Assembly: GCA_039795165.1 (NCBI GenBank)
Contig: JBDKER010000010.1
Coordinates: forward strand, 1 to 64,000
Direction of reading: 5' to 3'
Length of the DNA: 64,000 bases
Source of the DNA: V1-33 sp039795165
GTDB taxonomy: Bacteria; Verrucomicrobiota; Verrucomicrobiia; Verrucomicrobiales; V1-33
Shown here: positions 26,667 to 34,714 of the stretch, one piece after another
How the letters are laid out: the number at the start of each line of letters is the position of its first letter
Position numbering within the stretch: position 1 is the first letter of the stretch
Notes under the pieces: model-generated
Database searches by the model: none
What the model saw: the letters and a program-made list of their open reading frames with translations, nothing else
Told to the model about the DNA's origin: nothing
Translations under genes and position numbers: made by a program

Positions 26667-26879
26667 ATGAGTGCGCGGGCCAGTGGATCGCTGCTGGAGC
26701 AGTCGCTCAAGGATCTCATGATTGAGTGGCAGCAGTGCCGGGCGTCTTGGAACGACGGCAAGGCACGTGAATTCGAGCATGATTATCTGGAGCCGATCCC
26801 GGCGATGGTGAACCAGGTGCGGCCGGTGATTGAGGATATCGATGTGCTGCTGCGCAAACTGAGGAATGATTGTGAGTGA
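26667..26879 (+). CDS. WXG100-like small helical protein
   Basis: A 70-residue protein predicted to be two helices around a turn. The central motif SWNDGKAREFEHDYLEPI has the layout of WXG100 proteins (W-x-G/D, then a conserved aromatic about seven residues on, then a long amphipathic helix). The Gly of WXG is Asp here (W-N-D). The rest (VNQVRPVIEDIDVLLRKL) is a heptad-like helix. The ATG at 26667 is preferred over an open frame reaching 26574. It overlaps the FtsK-type ATPase gene by 14 bases. A secreted or adaptor substrate role is inferred from the motif and the neighbour. Confidence 0.6.
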   Translation: MSARASGSLLEQSLKDLMIEWQQCRASWNDGKAREFEHDYLEPIPAMVNQVRPVIEDIDVLLRKLRNDCE

Positions 26880-29800
26880 ATTGACATCAACTGGTGCGGA
26901 GCGCGCCACCGATCTGCTGCGGGAGTGGCTGGAGACGTCGCGGGCGTGGGCTGCGCGCGAGGCGGAGTTTCTGAAGGAGCAGAGGATGCGGCGTGGGTCG
27001 GTGGACCGGAAAGGGAGGGAAGCGGTGAAAGCTGCCGAGGCGAAGGTGGAATCGCGGCGCTCAGCCGTGGAGGGTAGACTGGCGGCCGAGGAGGCGGCCA
27101 TGACGGCTCATTATGAACGCCGGAGGCAGCGGTTGGCGAAGGCGGTGACGCAGATGCAGCGGAAGCTGCCTGCGATGGCGCGGCATTTCCGGGAGAACCG
27201 GCTGGGGTCGCTGCAGATGGCGAAGCGGCGGGCGCAGCGGGATCATGATGTGGCGGTCGAGGCTGCGGTGGCGGAACTGGCGCGGGCCGAGGAAAGTCTT
27301 TCGGCTCAGGAAATCGAGGTGCTGGCTCCGCTGGAGGCATCGCTGCGCAAGCTTGGTAAAGTGTTGCCGGCGGGTGAAGCTCCGGCGGATCTGAATGCGG
27401 ATGCCTTGTTTGTGGAAGGACAGCGGGCGGCGCGGGCGGCGGCGGAATCGCTCCGTCAGGCTGAGGAAGCGGGTGTTTCCGGAGTATTCCGGGCGGTGCC
27501 GCTGGCCGGAAGGATGTTCAAGGGTGAGGCGTACCGCCAGTCCGATGCGGCTGTGCAGGCGGCGGCGGCTGGTCTGGCGAAGGCGCGGGCCTGCTACCGG
27601 CGCTGCCGCGAACTGGTGCAGGAGCGCTGTGGGCTGGCGAGGGAGGAAGCGGCGGCGGTCCTGGAGGCCTGCGGGCGGGAGGTGCAGAGCGAGTGGGCGG
27701 GCATTGATGCGGTTGAGTCGGCTGAGCGGGCGAGGCTGGAGAGCAAGGTGGCCGAGCAGACCCAGCGTCTGGGGGCGCGGGTCGAGGAGATTTTTGCGCA
27801 GCGCACGCAGAGGCTGCATGCTAAGCGGCTGGCGGCCGAGCAGGAGGCGGAGACGGTGGCCGAGCCGGAACTGGCTGCGGTGCGGGCCGCGGCGGCGGCT
27901 GAACTGGAGGCCGAAGAGACGGCTGCGCGGGCGGCGTGGGCGGCTTTCGAGGCCGAGTGGGAATCGGTCATGGGGCCGATGAGCCGTCGGCTTGCCATGC
28001 TGGGGGAAGCGCGGGTGCTGCGGGCTCTGCCATGGGGGGAAGTGCGGCCGGAGTCGTGGGAACCACCGGTGGCGTTTCCGGCGGCGGCTTCGATTGGTTC
28101 CGTGGCGCTTGATCTGGCGGCGGTGCCCGGAGCGCTGCCGCAGCAACTGAGGCTGCCCGGGCCATCGGCGGTGCGCATTCCGCTGCCGCTGGTATTTCCG
28201 GCGCGGGGTTGTCTGGTGCTTGAGTCCGGCGAGACCTGTGCGGGGGTCCCGATGGATATTTTCAGCAATGTGATTCTGCGGCTGCTGACGGTGACGCCGC
28301 CTGGCAAGCTGGCGCTGACGATTCTGGATCCGGTGGGGCTGGGGCAGAGTTTTGCCGGCTTCATGCATCTGGGCGACTACGAACCGACCCTCATCAACCG
28401 GAGGATCTGGACGCAGCGGGATCAGATCGAAGAGCGTCTCGGCGAGCTGAATGATCACATCGAGAAGGTCATTCAGATGTATCTCCGGAACGAGTATGCG
28501 ACGATCACGGAGTACAACCGGGAGGCTGGCACGACGGCGGAGAAGTATCATTTTCTGGTGATTGCCGATTTTCCTGCGGGGTTCAGCGAAGTGGCGGTGC
28601 AGCGGCTGCAGAGCATTGCCGTGAGCGGGCCGCGCTGCGGGGTTTTCACTTTGCTGCATCATGACACGCGGCTTTCGGTGCCCGAGGGATTTTCGGTGGG
28701 GGAACTGCGGGCGGCGAGTGTCTGTCTGAGCCGCAGTGGGTCGGGTTCGTTTGCGGTGGATGCGGTGCTGGCTTCGGCGGGAGCGGAAGTTTCGCTTGAT
28801 CCCCCGCCGCCGGCTGGATTGGCGGTGGAGCTGGTGCACCGGATTGGGCGGAGCAGCATTGATTCTAATCGGATCGAGGTACCCTTCCGGGTGATTTCTC
28901 CGGCGGTTTCCGAGCGCTGGAAGGCGGAAACGGCCAGTGAGCTGAGGGTGGCGATTGGCCGGACCGGGGCCACCAAGCTGCAGTATCTGGCGATTGGGAA
29001 AGGGACGCGGCAGCATGCGCTCTTTGCGGGGAAGACGGGGTCCGGGAAATCGACCCTGTTCCATGTGATCATCACGAATCTGGCGCTTACGTGCAGTCCG
29101 GACGAAGTGGAATTCTATCTTATCGACTTCAAGAAGGGGGTGGAATTCAAGTGCTATGCGGATGCGAAGCTGCCGCATGCGAAGGTGATTGCGATCGAGT
29201 CCGACCGTGAGTTCGGATTGAGTGTGCTGCAGCGGGTGGACGAGGAACTGCGGCGGCGAGGGGACATTTTCCGCCGCATGGGGGTGCAGGATGTGGCGGG
29301 CTTCAAGCGTGCGGGCGGTGAGGGGCCGATGCCGAGGTCGCTGCTGATCATTGATGAATTCCAGGAATTCTTCGTGGAGGACGACAGCATTGCGCAGTCG
29401 GCGTCTGTGTTGTTCGACCGGATTGTGCGGCAGGGCCGGGCGTTTGGGATTCATGTGCTGCTGGGGTCGCAGACGCTCGGGGGGGCCTACACGCTGGCGC
29501 GGGCGACGCTGGGTCAGATGGCGATCCGGGTGGCCCTGCAGTGCAACGAGGCTGACGCCTATCTGATCATGGACGAGAACAATCCGGCTCCGCGGCTGCT
29601 GACGCGGCCGGGCGAAGGGATTTACAATGATGCGGCTGGGGCGATCGAGGGGAACAGTCCGTTCCAGGTGGTCTGGCTGTCCGATCAGGAACGCGAGGGG
29701 TTGCTGCGGGACGTGCGGGGGATGGCCGAGGAGAAGTACGGGGTGCCGGCTGAGCCGATTGTATTCGAGGGCAATGCGCCGGCTGATGTTTCCGAGAATC

Positions 29801-30618
29801 CGCTGCTGAGCCGGCTGCTGGAGGCTCCGCGCGGGGCGGTTCCGGTGGCTTCGCGGTGCTGGTTTGGGGCTCCCAATTCGATCAAGGGTCCGACCGAGGT
29901 GGTTTTCCACCGTCAGAGCGGCAATCATCTGCTGATGGTGGGGCAGCGGGAAGAGGCGGCGCTGGTGATGATGGGGGTGGCGCTGGTGGCGCTGGCGGCG
30001 CAGTATCCTGCGGGTGGGGTGAGGCTGGTGCTGCTGCATCAGGCGGTGCCTGGCTCCGTGGAGGAAAGCTATGTGGAGCGGATTGCGGCGGCGGTGCCTG
30101 GATTGCAGGTTGGGAGGGGGCCGGAATCCTCTGCGATCCTTGCCGGGCTGGCGGAGGAACTGCGGGAACGCAGCGGGGGCGAGGGCGGAGCGTCGGGTGC
30201 CGTGCCGGTATTTCTGCTGGTGCATGGGCTGCAGCGCTTCCGGAAGCTGAGGAGCGAGGATGATTTTTCGTTCGGTGGGGGAGGCGACAGTGCGGGGGAT
30301 CCGGCGGCGCAGTTCACCGAGCTGGTGACAGAGGGCAGCATTCAGGGGATGCATCTCATCATTTCCGTGGACACGGCAGCCAACGCCGGGCGGTATCTGA
30401 ACCGGAAGGCCATGGCGGAGTTCGAGATGCGCATTCTCTTCCAGATGAGTGCCAATGATTCGGCGCGGATGATCGATTCTCCGGCGGCCCAGGATCTCGG
30501 GCTCTACCGGGCGCTGCTGTACAATGAGCAGGCGGGTACGGTGGAAACATTCCGTCCGTATGCCATGCCGCCGGCCGCGTGGACCGAGGCCGTGGGTTTG
30601 GCCCTGAGAAAATCCTGA
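26866..30618 (+). CDS. Coiled-coil FtsK/SpoIIIE-type ATPase (EssC/EccC-like)
   Basis: A 1,250-residue protein with no visible membrane segment. Residues 20-400 are charged, Ala/Glu/Arg-rich coiled coil. Residues 420-690 look like a degenerate FtsK-type domain (LTILDPVGLGQSFAGFMHLG, FLVIADFPAGF). Residues about 700-960 are a canonical FtsK/SpoIIIE ATPase with Walker A GKTGSGKST (722-730), FYLIDFKKGVEFKCY, and Walker B LLIIDEF (826-832). From about 990 a third degenerate domain follows (HLLMVGQREEAALVMMG, PVFLLVHGLQRF). Three tandem domains recall EssC/EccC of type VII secretion, but there the membrane helices are present. The start may be ATG 26866 or GTG 26872. It overlaps the WXG100-like gene. 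It could alternatively be a DNA-pumping or defence ATPase. Confidence 0.8.
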   Translation: MIVSELTSTGAERATDLLREWLETSRAWAAREAEFLKEQRMRRGSVDRKGREAVKAAEAKVESRRSAVEGRLAAEEAAMTAHYERRRQRLAKAVTQMQRKLPAMARHFRENRLGSLQMAKRRAQRDHDVAVEAAVAELARAEESLSAQEIEVLAPLEASLRKLGKVLPAGEAPADLNADALFVEGQRAARAAAESLRQAEEAGVSGVFRAVPLAGRMFKGEAYRQSDAAVQAAAAGLAKARACYRRCRELVQERCGLAREEAAAVLEACGREVQSEWAGIDAVESAERARLESKVAEQTQRLGARVEEIFAQRTQRLHAKRLAAEQEAETVAEPELAAVRAAAAAELEAEETAARAAWAAFEAEWESVMGPMSRRLAMLGEARVLRALPWGEVRPESWEPPVAFPAAASIGSVALDLAAVPGALPQQLRLPGPSAVRIPLPLVFPARGCLVLESGETCAGVPMDIFSNVILRLLTVTPPGKLALTILDPVGLGQSFAGFMHLGDYEPTLINRRIWTQRDQIEERLGELNDHIEKVIQMYLRNEYATITEYNREAGTTAEKYHFLVIADFPAGFSEVAVQRLQSIAVSGPRCGVFTLLHHDTRLSVPEGFSVGELRAASVCLSRSGSGSFAVDAVLASAGAEVSLDPPPPAGLAVELVHRIGRSSIDSNRIEVPFRVISPAVSERWKAETASELRVAIGRTGATKLQYLAIGKGTRQHALFAGKTGSGKSTLFHVIITNLALTCSPDEVEFYLIDFKKGVEFKCYADAKLPHAKVIAIESDREFGLSVLQRVDEELRRRGDIFRRMGVQDVAGFKRAGGEGPMPRSLLIIDEFQEFFVEDDSIAQSASVLFDRIVRQGRAFGIHVLLGSQTLGGAYTLARATLGQMAIRVALQCNEADAYLIMDENNPAPRLLTRPGEGIYNDAAGAIEGNSPFQVVWLSDQEREGLLRDVRGMAEEKYGVPAEPIVFEGNAPADVSENPLLSRLLEAPRGAVPVASRCWFGAPNSIKGPTEVVFHRQSGNHLLMVGQREEAALVMMGVALVALAAQYPAGGVRLVLLHQAVPGSVEESYVERIAAAVPGLQVGRGPESSAILAGLAEELRERSGGEGGASGAVPVFLLVHGLQRFRKLRSEDDFSFGGGGDSAGDPAAQFTELVTEGSIQGMHLIISVDTAANAGRYLNRKAMAEFEMRILFQMSANDSARMIDSPAAQDLGLYRALLYNEQAGTVETFRPYAMPPAAWTEAVGLALRKS

Positions 30619-30653
30619 AATCCTGAAATCCTGAAACCGTGATCCGAGAAGCC

Positions 30654-31175
30654 ATGAAATTGTCTGCAACCCTCTTTGCCGCAGCTGTGGCTGGTGTTCT
30701 GCTGCATGCCTTGTCAGGTTCTGCCGGTGCCGACGACAAAAGCCCGGCCCGTGCCGAGGACAAAAAGGCGGCCGAGAAGCTGGCGATGAGCCAGGAACAA
30801 CTGGAGGAGAAGCTGGTGGCGACGCTGACGGGAGCCACGCTGGAGGGGAAGTTCAGTGTGGTCGACAAGGGGAAGGCCGGCGAGGACAAGGAGGACAAGT
30901 ACACGATTCTGGCGGTGTCCAAACTGACTGGTGGGGAGACCTGGATCATCACGGCGCGGGTGCAGTATGGGGGAAAGGATTTCACGGTGCCCTTTCCGGT
31001 CCTTGTGAAGTGGGCGGGGGACACTCCGGTCATCACAGTTGACGATGTCGGGGTTCCGGGTGGGGGGACGTATTCGGCCCGGGTGCTGATACATGCGGAT
31101 GCGTATGCGGGCACGTGGTCTGGCGGGACCGTGGGTGGTCTCATGAGCGGGACTGTCCGCCGGGCTTCCAGGTAA
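30654..31175 (+). CDS. Small secreted protein downstream of the FtsK-type ATPase
   Basis: A 173-residue protein with a clear signal peptide (MKLSATLFAAAVAGVLLHAL-SGSAGA), a charged helical stretch (about 25-55), and a beta-rich C-terminal domain ending with TYSARVLIHADAYAGTWSGG, then GGLMSGTVRR. The Y-A-G-T-W...G-G...G pattern looks like a conserved motif, but I cannot name the family. The start is ATG 30654, 35 bases after the ATPase gene; between them is a triple AATCCTGA repeat. The genomic position suggests a possible partner or substrate of the ATPase module. Confidence 0.5.
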   Translation: MKLSATLFAAAVAGVLLHALSGSAGADDKSPARAEDKKAAEKLAMSQEQLEEKLVATLTGATLEGKFSVVDKGKAGEDKEDKYTILAVSKLTGGETWIITARVQYGGKDFTVPFPVLVKWAGDTPVITVDDVGVPGGGTYSARVLIHADAYAGTWSGGTVGGLMSGTVRRASR

Positions 31176-31226
31176 CCTCGCGAGGGGGATTGCGTTCTGG
31201 GCAATTCCGGCTACCCTCCGATCCTG

Positions 31227-32216
31227 ATGTCCACCGATACTGAAGCGCTCAAGGCGCGCATTGCCGAGAAATCCGCCTGGGTCCCCCTTGTCCGCGACGA
31301 ACTGCACCGGGTGCTGGTTGGTCAGGAAGAATTGGTGGACCGCATGTTCGTCGCCCTGCTGACCAAGGGGCATATTCTGCTGGAAGGTGTTCCGGGACTT
31401 GCGAAGACCCTGACGGTCAAAGCACTTGCGGGAACCATGAGTGTTTCCTTCAAGCGATTTCAGTTCACCCCGGACCTCCTTCCGGCTGATCTTCTAGGTA
31501 CTCTCATCTACAGCCCCGGAGACGGGCAGTTCAAGCCAAAGCTCGGGCCGATCTTTGCCAATCTGATCCTTGCGGACGAAATCAACCGTTCGCCTGCCAA
31601 GGTGCAGAGTGCCCTGCTCGAAGCCATGCAGGAACGCCAGGTGACGATTGGCGAGACCACCTATCGTCTGCCTGATCCCTTCATGGTGATGGCGACGCAG
31701 AATCCGATCGATCAGGAAGGAACCTATCAATTGCCCGAGGCGCAGCTTGACCGTTTTCTGCTCAAAGTGCGGGTGGATTATCCCACGAAAGCCGAGGAAC
31801 GGAAGATTCTGGATCTGATGAGCACGAGTGCGCCGAAGACGGACACGCAGCAGGTGATTGATGCCGCGCGGGTGACCGAGGCACGGGAACTGGTCAATGA
31901 GATCCTGATTTCCGATCCGGTGAAGGATTACATTGTGGAGATCATTCACACCAGCCGCCATTCAGCGGAGCGTCTGCCTGAGATGAAGAATCTGATCCGC
32001 TGCGGTGCCAGTCCGCGGGGCACCATCAATCTTGCTCTGGCGTCACGGGCCCGGGCTTTCCTTGATGGGCGGTCGTATGTGACACCGCAGGATGTGCGGG
32101 ATCTGGCGATGGATGTGCTGCGCCACCGCATTCTCCTGACGTACGAGGCCGAGGCCGAGGGTGTCACCAGCGAGCAGATTATTGCCCGCTTGCTGGAGCG
32201 GATTCCGGTGCCCTGA
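31227..32216 (+). CDS. MoxR family AAA+ ATPase
   Basis: A 329-residue AAA+ protein of full MoxR length. Walker A is GVPGLAKT at 54-61; Walker B is LADEINRSPAKVQSALLEAMQ; sensor 1 is MATQNPIDQEGTYQLPEAQLDRF. MoxR ATPases act as chaperones on VWA-domain partners. This one lies 51 bases after the secreted protein gene and about 12 kb from the batA/batB VWA genes that lack a moxR of their own. Its composition is more balanced than that of its neighbours. Confidence 0.9.
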   Translation: MSTDTEALKARIAEKSAWVPLVRDELHRVLVGQEELVDRMFVALLTKGHILLEGVPGLAKTLTVKALAGTMSVSFKRFQFTPDLLPADLLGTLIYSPGDGQFKPKLGPIFANLILADEINRSPAKVQSALLEAMQERQVTIGETTYRLPDPFMVMATQNPIDQEGTYQLPEAQLDRFLLKVRVDYPTKAEERKILDLMSTSAPKTDTQQVIDAARVTEARELVNEILISDPVKDYIVEIIHTSRHSAERLPEMKNLIRCGASPRGTINLALASRARAFLDGRSYVTPQDVRDLAMDVLRHRILLTYEAEAEGVTSEQIIARLLERIPVP

Positions 32217-32477
32217 GGGCAGCTGCGGGGACAAGTCAGGGGATGGGAAATCCAGCCAGCAGGAACAGCGGAAACCGGGCAGTGGACTGGAAGGGGTTGA
32301 TGCCTGATGTCGGGGTCAAGGGTTTGCTCCAACTGTTTGTTTGAGGAATATGGTTTTTACGACAGGTGAAGTATTTTCTTGAATTACTGAGAATCAGCAT
32401 CTAATTTGAAAAATAGGTTCATATTTCCGGGGCCCATGAGGCGCTGGGATGAACCTCCTCTTAGCATTTATTGAACC
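32217..32477. other. AT-richer intergenic region ahead of the TPR gene
   Basis: These 261 bases are clearly richer in A and T than the surroundings. They contain a candidate promoter (32379-32407) and no open frame or RNA gene that I recognise. Confidence 0.5.
32379..32407 (+). promoter_or_regulatory. Candidate sigma-70 promoter
   Basis: TTGAAT at 32379-32384 and TAATTT at 32402-32407 are separated by 17 bases, a good sigma-70 layout. Transcription would start near 32414, about 64 bases before the TPR-sulfotransferase-like gene. Confidence 0.4.
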
Positions 32478-34013
32478 ATGATCGGAAATCTACTGAATCG
32501 TCGGCGCAGGAGAGAGACCGCAGTCATGACCGCTGAAGGGCAGAGGGGGCAGAGGGGGCAGGATCAGGGTGGAGCCATGAGGATGGATGATGGTGATGCT
32601 GAGGTGATGATTTCGGATGGAGTGGTGGCTCCGAGGCATCCGTGGGCGGGATGGGGGAGGTCAGGTGACCGTCAGGAGGATATTGAGAAGATGCTGCCGC
32701 ATGCGGAGGACTGTCTGGCGGCGTATCCTGAGAGGCTTGATTTTGCGGAGCAGTTGGCGCGGCATCAGTATGCGCTCGGGCTTCACGAAGAGGCGGCGGT
32801 CACGCTTGAGAGTTGTCTGCGGAGTTTCCGGACAGATGAAGCTCCGACCCTGCTGATGGCAAACATTGAGATGGCGCGGGGGCGGGTGGATGTGGCTGTA
32901 CTTTATTTCGAGGCTGCTCTGGTGCTGCACCCAGGGAGTCTGGCGGCTCTGGCCGGACTGGCGGAGGCCAGCGAAAAGAGGCATCGATGGGATGAGGCGA
33001 GGGATGCTGCGGGCCGCTTGCTTGAACTGGATCCGAACAATTCGGTTGCCCGGGTGGTTCTGGGGCGTTGTCTGTTGAGGTCGGGACAGCCGGAGGCTTG
33101 TCTGGAGGTTCTGCGGACTCCGCAAGGGGTGCTGAATTCGAGGAGTCAGGTGCTTCATGCGATGGCGCTGGGAAGGCTTGGGCGATGGGATGAAGCGGAT
33201 GGGGTGCTGCGGGAGTGGCTGGCGCGATTTCCTGAGGATTTTTTTGTGCTGCGGGTGGTGTCCTGGGTGTGTGGTCGGCGAGGGTCGGTGGAGGCTGGTC
33301 AGAGGGCGCTTCATCTGTCGCGTCGGTACCGTGCGGATGTCAGGCAGAATCAAGCGGACCGGAAGGCACGGCTGCGGGCTGAAGCGGCGGAGAGAATGAT
33401 GGTACGGAGGGCGACGGGATCGGTACTGGAGGTGGGTCCGGTTCAGCAGCTTACGGTGGTATCTGGTCTTCCCGGGGCTGGTGCTGGTTTGATGATGGAG
33501 ATTCTTGCGGCCGGAGGGCTGCCGATTCTGGCTGCGGAGCGGCGGCAGTTGCCGCATCAGCATCCTGACTGGCATTGGGAATGGGATGCGATGCATTCGA
33601 TGTGCAGCGATCCACGGGTGCTGGATTCGGTCGGTGGCAGGGTCATCATGATTCCATCTGGTCTGGTTCCGCAGCTGGATCCGAAGCATGAGTATCGGAT
33701 TGTTTGGATGAAGCGGCCGGTGGAGGAAGTGATTGACGAGCAGTTTCCGATGGCTGTGGGTGGGCTGGAGATGCCCGCGGCCGAGCGGGCGCAGCTGGTG
33801 GGCAGTCTGGGCCGGCATGTGGAGCAGATGGGGCGGGTTCTGAGGGATCGTCCGCAGGTGGAGTTGCTGGAAGTTGACCACAGCATGCTGCTGAGGGAAC
33901 CTGAGGTGCAGTTGGGGAGGCTCAGGGCATTTTTCGGTGATGAGCTGACTGGTTCGCTGGAGCAGATGAAGGAAGTGCTGGAGCGGGCGCGCCTTGCTGC
34001 GGGAGGAGTTTGA
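32478..34013 (+). CDS. TPR protein with sulfotransferase-like C-terminus
   Basis: A 511-residue protein. Residues about 70-290 are TPR-like helical repeats (for example ANIEMARGRVDVAVLYFEAALVLHPGS and LLELDPNNSVARVVLGRCLL). From about 318 the sequence matches bacterial sulfotransferase-type P-loop proteins: LTVVSGLPGAGAGLMMEILAAGGLPIL, where active relatives read SGLPRSGTS. The 5'-phosphosulfate loop is thus altered (GAGAG), so PAPS binding is doubtful. Later blocks (YRIVWMKRPVEEVIDEQ, VELLEVDHSMLLREPEVQL) still fit the family. It is probably cytoplasmic. It stands alone between moxR and convergent genes, with its own candidate promoter. Confidence 0.7.
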   Translation: MIGNLLNRRRRRETAVMTAEGQRGQRGQDQGGAMRMDDGDAEVMISDGVVAPRHPWAGWGRSGDRQEDIEKMLPHAEDCLAAYPERLDFAEQLARHQYALGLHEEAAVTLESCLRSFRTDEAPTLLMANIEMARGRVDVAVLYFEAALVLHPGSLAALAGLAEASEKRHRWDEARDAAGRLLELDPNNSVARVVLGRCLLRSGQPEACLEVLRTPQGVLNSRSQVLHAMALGRLGRWDEADGVLREWLARFPEDFFVLRVVSWVCGRRGSVEAGQRALHLSRRYRADVRQNQADRKARLRAEAAERMMVRRATGSVLEVGPVQQLTVVSGLPGAGAGLMMEILAAGGLPILAAERRQLPHQHPDWHWEWDAMHSMCSDPRVLDSVGGRVIMIPSGLVPQLDPKHEYRIVWMKRPVEEVIDEQFPMAVGGLEMPAAERAQLVGSLGRHVEQMGRVLRDRPQVELLEVDHSMLLREPEVQLGRLRAFFGDELTGSLEQMKEVLERARLAAGGV

Positions 34014-34106
34014 TTTCCGGAGTCCCTCATTCCGGCTGATCCTCTCTCCGGGGCGCTCAACCTGCTCCGGGGAGGGGTGCCGGGACGGGAGGTGGCGAGG
34101 AGGAGG

Positions 34107-34658
34107 CTATTGCCAGTCTGGCCAGTCGACGGAGACGGTCTGGTCGCGGCCGAAGCGGTCGCGGTAGCGGACGTAGCCGTGGCGGACGCCGAATTCGTGA
34201 ACCAGCTTCGTAACTTTGACATCGAAGCAGCAGTACTCCGCGATCTTCATGATTTTGCCTTCGCGCCACCAGCGGATGGCGTCGAGGCCGTCGGCGGTTT
34301 TTCCGGTGCCGAGGGAGGCGGTGGCGATGTCGTCGAGTTTGATGCGGTGGCCGAGTTTTTTTTCGATATCGAGGAGGAGGTCGAGACTGGTCATCATGCC
34401 GCCGACGTCCCACATGCTGTAGCCCTGAAGGACGCGGTAATCGAATTCCACATGATTGAATCCGATGACGAGGTCGGCCCGGGACATGGCGGCGATGAGC
34501 TCGTCGACCTGTTTTTCTCCGTAGATGGTGTAGGCGGCGGTGGCGGTGCTGTAGAGGACGCCGACGGACATGCCCATTTTGTCCTTGTGTTCCCAGCCGC
34601 CCACATCGCCGGCGGAGCGCTGGGTTTCGAGATCGAAGTAGACGAAGTTCCTTGGCAT
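34107..34658 (-). CDS. RNase H-like DEDD-type 3'-5' exonuclease
   Basis: A 183-residue protein with the DEDD nuclease plan: FVYFDLET (Asp9 and Glu11), then GFNHVEFDYRVL carrying the next acidic residue, and AEYCCFDVKVT for the last Asp with the Tyr/Cys region of ExoIII. It is close to RNase_H_2/YprB-type predicted exonucleases. The ATG at 34658 fits the family start; a longer frame to 34877 is shadow. Its substrate (DNA or RNA) cannot be told. It lies downstream of the serine hydrolase on the same strand. Confidence 0.75.
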   Translation of the reverse strand: MPRNFVYFDLETQRSAGDVGGWEHKDKMGMSVGVLYSTATAAYTIYGEKQVDELIAAMSRADLVIGFNHVEFDYRVLQGYSMWDVGGMMTSLDLLLDIEKKLGHRIKLDDIATASLGTGKTADGLDAIRWWREGKIMKIAEYCCFDVKVTKLVHEFGVRHGYVRYRDRFGRDQTVSVDWPDWQ

Positions 34659-34714
34659 GGCTGAGTGGGGTGTAGCGATGCGGCGGGGCAAGTCCAGGCG
34701 GAAAAGGGCGGCGG

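Noticed and set aside
27061..30669. 1,202-codon open frame on the minus strand
   Set aside because: It is antisense to the FtsK-type ATPase, whose motifs are unmistakable. The high GC content and G-rich + strand leave long stop-free antisense frames, and its translation is rich in Arg/His/Pro with no family features.
34014..34106. Hairpin between convergent genes (CTCTCCGG.../CCGGGGAG...)
   Set aside because: The stem depends on several G-T pairs and there is no T-run, so I did not call a terminator.
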